DNA of 7,107 bases, from assembly GCA_003560935.1 (NCBI GenBank), contig PWJF01000468.1, forward strand, positions 1 to 7,107. Reading direction: 5' to 3'. This DNA comes from Ignavibacteriales bacterium (GTDB lineage: Bacteria; Bacteroidota; Ignavibacteria; T3Sed10-11). This document shows, piece by piece, positions 5,407-7,107 of the stretch. Numbering within the stretch: position 1 is the first letter of the stretch; every line of letters begins with the position of its first letter. The notes under the pieces are model-generated. The model was not told where the DNA came from. It ran no database searches and saw only the letters and a program-made list of their open reading frames with translations. The position numbers were made by a program, and so were the translations under genes.

Positions 5407-5414
5407 TAACTTAT

Positions 5415-7107
5415 ATGAAATTCTCTTTGCCCAAACTTATGGGGATTTCGCTGCTTGTTCTTACGGTCCTTATTGCTGTAAACACAACCATATTCGCTCA
5501 GGGTATGACGACTGCAGCAATCCAGGGTATCGTATTGGATCAAGCGGATAATCCGCTCCCGGGTGCAAACGTGATCGCCATACATGTACCGTCCGGCACC
5601 ACGTATGGAGCGAGCACCCGAACGGACGGAAGATTTACGATACCGGGCATGAGGGTGGGCGGCCCGTATAGAGTAACTGCTTCATATGTCGGACACGAAG
5701 CGGAGGTGCAGGAAAATATCCATCTTTCTCTTGGTGTCGCAATGAACCTTGATTTCATCATGCGTGAAGTCGGTGTTGAACTTGATGAAGTCGTCGTCGT
5801 TGCTCCGCGAGAAGCAATTTTTAGTTCCGACAGAACGGGTGCTGCGACGTCCGTGAGTCGGGAAGCTATCGAAACGCTTCCTACCATCGACAGAACAATC
5901 GGAGACTTTCTCCGCCTTACTCCTCAAGCCATTGTTGCGGGCCGCGTTTTCGGCTTCTCGTTTGCCGGTCAGGATAACCGTCTGAATAACATCACCGTTG
6001 ACGGGTCGTATTTCAACAATTCATTCGGCTTATCCGGTCAGCCCGGAGGAAGAACGGGTGTTGCACCGATTTCGATGGACGCTATAGAACAGATACAGGT
6101 AAACATCGCCCCCTTTGACGTTCGCCATGGTCATTTCATCGGTGCAGGGATCAACACGGTAACCAGAAGCGGCACCAACGAATTTACGGGTTCTGTATAC
6201 TATCAATTCCGGAATGAATCGCTGGTCGGCAAAGAAGCGGGAGAATTGGAATTCGACCCCGGTGAATTTCGATATAACCATATCGGCGTCCGTTTAGGGG
6301 GACCGATCATTCAGAACAGACTCTTTTTCTTTGGAAGCTTTGAAAGCGACGGACTCACCGAACCGGGGACGACGTTCATCTCCAATCCTGGAGATCTGGA
6401 GGTAGGAGGGAACGTTACCAGAGTTCTGTCTTCCGACCTCGATGCGCTCAGTAATTTTTTGAGACAAAATTTAGGATACGAAACAGGTGGTTATCAAGGG
6501 TATGACCATGAAACCCCCGGTACAAGGTTCCTGTTCAAGTTAGATTATAATCTTGACGACCGGAATAAGCTGAGCTTGCGTTATACCCATCTCGATTCGT
6601 TTACCGATGTATTGGCTTCAAACTCCAGTTCATTGGGTATGGGAGGTCGAAGAACTAATCTCAATGCCCTGAATTTCCGGAATACGAATTATCAGATTAA
6701 GGAAAATATTCGTTCGCTCGTTGGTGAATGGAATGCAATCATTGGCGAGAATATGTCCAATAATCTGATTATCGGATATAGTTACCACGATGAAAGCCGT
6801 GACTCCCCCTTTTGGGACGACAACGACAGGCTTTTTCCTTTGGTGGATATTCGGGAGGGGGGTTCTCCCTATACTTCTTTTGGTTTTGAACCGTTTACAC
6901 CGAACAACGAATTACGATACTGGAGTTTCCAGGTACAGAACAATTTTACTATGTACCTGCCCAATCATACTCTCACGTTCGGTTTTAGCGCGGAACGGTA
7001 CGAATCCGAGAACGTGTTTTTCCCCGGCTCACAAAGTGTGTACGTCTATAATTCTCTTGATGACTTTTACGCCGATGCCGAAGATTATCTGGCAAACCCG
7101 GACAGAA
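5415..7107 (+). CDS. Oar-like TonB-dependent outer-membrane receptor, 3'-truncated by the window edge
   Basis: Outer-membrane beta-barrel receptor that would take up a large or scarce substrate using energy from TonB-ExbBD. The frame is open for 564 codons to the window end; Oar-type proteins usually run about 1000 residues or more. Residues 1-28 are a signal peptide ending TTIFA before Q29. Residues 36-118 form a carboxypeptidase-regulatory-like beta-sandwich (IQGIVLDQADNPLPGANV, TRTDGRFTIPGM, YRVTASYVGHE). VELDEVVVVAP (121-131) leads into the plug, which includes LPTIDRTIGDFLRLTPQA, NNITVDG (191-197) and AIEQIQVNIAPFDVRHG. NTVTRSGTNEFTGSVYYQFRN marks the start of the barrel, and aromatic-rich strands follow. 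The AAGGAG site and the signal peptide set the start. No SusD-like partner is visible; it may lie beyond the edge, but Oar-type receptors often lack one. The substrate is unknown. Confidence 0.93.
   Translation, partial: MKFSLPKLMGISLLVLTVLIAVNTTIFAQGMTTAAIQGIVLDQADNPLPGANVIAIHVPSGTTYGASTRTDGRFTIPGMRVGGPYRVTASYVGHEAEVQENIHLSLGVAMNLDFIMREVGVELDEVVVVAPREAIFSSDRTGAATSVSREAIETLPTIDRTIGDFLRLTPQAIVAGRVFGFSFAGQDNRLNNITVDGSYFNNSFGLSGQPGGRTGVAPISMDAIEQIQVNIAPFDVRHGHFIGAGINTVTRSGTNEFTGSVYYQFRNESLVGKEAGELEFDPGEFRYNHIGVRLGGPIIQNRLFFFGSFESDGLTEPGTTFISNPGDLEVGGNVTRVLSSDLDALSNFLRQNLGYETGGYQGYDHETPGTRFLFKLDYNLDDRNKLSLRYTHLDSFTDVLASNSSSLGMGGRRTNLNALNFRNTNYQIKENIRSLVGEWNAIIGENMSNNLIIGYSYHDESRDSPFWDDNDRLFPLVDIREGGSPYTSFGFEPFTPNNELRYWSFQVQNNFTMYLPNHTLTFGFSAERYESENVFFPGSQSVYVYNSLDDFYADAEDYLANPDR

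Larger units (their letters stand above)
5124..5414. other. AT-rich non-coding leader of the TonB-dependent receptor gene
   Basis: No coding frame of credible length is present on either strand; the best short frames run 11 codons or fewer. The region holds a T-rich run near 5196-5215, the 14-bp palindrome at 5228-5241, and two 8-bp palindromes (ACATATGT at 5299-5306 and GATGCATC at 5328-5335). The receptor's promoter should be here, but no -35/-10 pair or TTTG/TAnnTTTG pair stands out. No riboswitch hallmark was recognised. It also contains the end of the preceding gene's transcript, without a clear terminator. Confidence 0.6.

Noticed and set aside
5540..5927. Minus-strand frames of 115 and 81 codons inside the receptor gene
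   Set aside because: The plus strand encodes a continuous signal peptide, regulatory-like domain and plug, so these are shadows.
1..7107. CRISPR array, tRNA, rRNA, insertion sequence or prophage
   Set aside because: No spaced direct repeats, RNA gene signatures, transposase motifs or terminal inverted repeats were seen.

Overview
The window looks like an ordinary chromosomal stretch from a Gram-negative bacterium of the Fibrobacterota-Chlorobiota-Bacteroidota (FCB) group. The clues are an Oar-type TonB-dependent outer-membrane receptor with a carboxypeptidase-regulatory-like N-terminal domain, a DUF2279 envelope protein, signal peptides ending in -AQ or -SQ, generally weak Shine-Dalgarno sites and moderate GC. 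I cannot place it at genus level. A poorly sampled lineage (Ignavibacteria-, Balneola- or Rhodothermota-like, or an uncultured relative) would fit, but this is inference.

Left part (1-2525, plus strand): the 3' three quarters of anmK (anhydro-N-acetylmuramic acid kinase, cell-wall recycling), then a small secreted protein with a jelly-roll-like sequence pattern, then a DUF2279 protein. All point the same way with short gaps, so they may be co-transcribed. Next, convergent on the minus strand (2554-3234), is an integral-membrane methyltransferase of the isoprenylcysteine carboxyl methyltransferase (ICMT)-like family.

Middle (3278-3848): a type II toxin-antitoxin locus caught in decay. A 17-bp perfect palindrome (probable operator) precedes an intact Phd/YefM-family antitoxin that starts at TTG. 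It overlaps a PIN-domain toxin by 4 nt. The toxin has lost about 35-45 central codons and carries an in-frame TGA exactly where the missing segment should be, so it is a pseudogene. Two bases after its stop begins a small membrane protein of the putative small multidrug export family (COG2426 type).

Right-middle (4330-5123): two overlapping minus-strand small genes, encoding a 62-residue soluble protein and a 34-residue single-span membrane peptide. Diverging from them is a conserved-looking four-span membrane protein of unknown function.

Right part (5124-7107): a 291-bp AT-rich non-coding leader holding a 14-bp perfect palindrome and a strong ribosome binding site, then the first 564 codons of the TonB-dependent receptor, which runs off the right edge.

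I found no convincing new multi-gene system. The points most worth a second look are the antitoxin that outlived its toxin, with its operator still intact, and the overlapping pair of minus-strand small genes.
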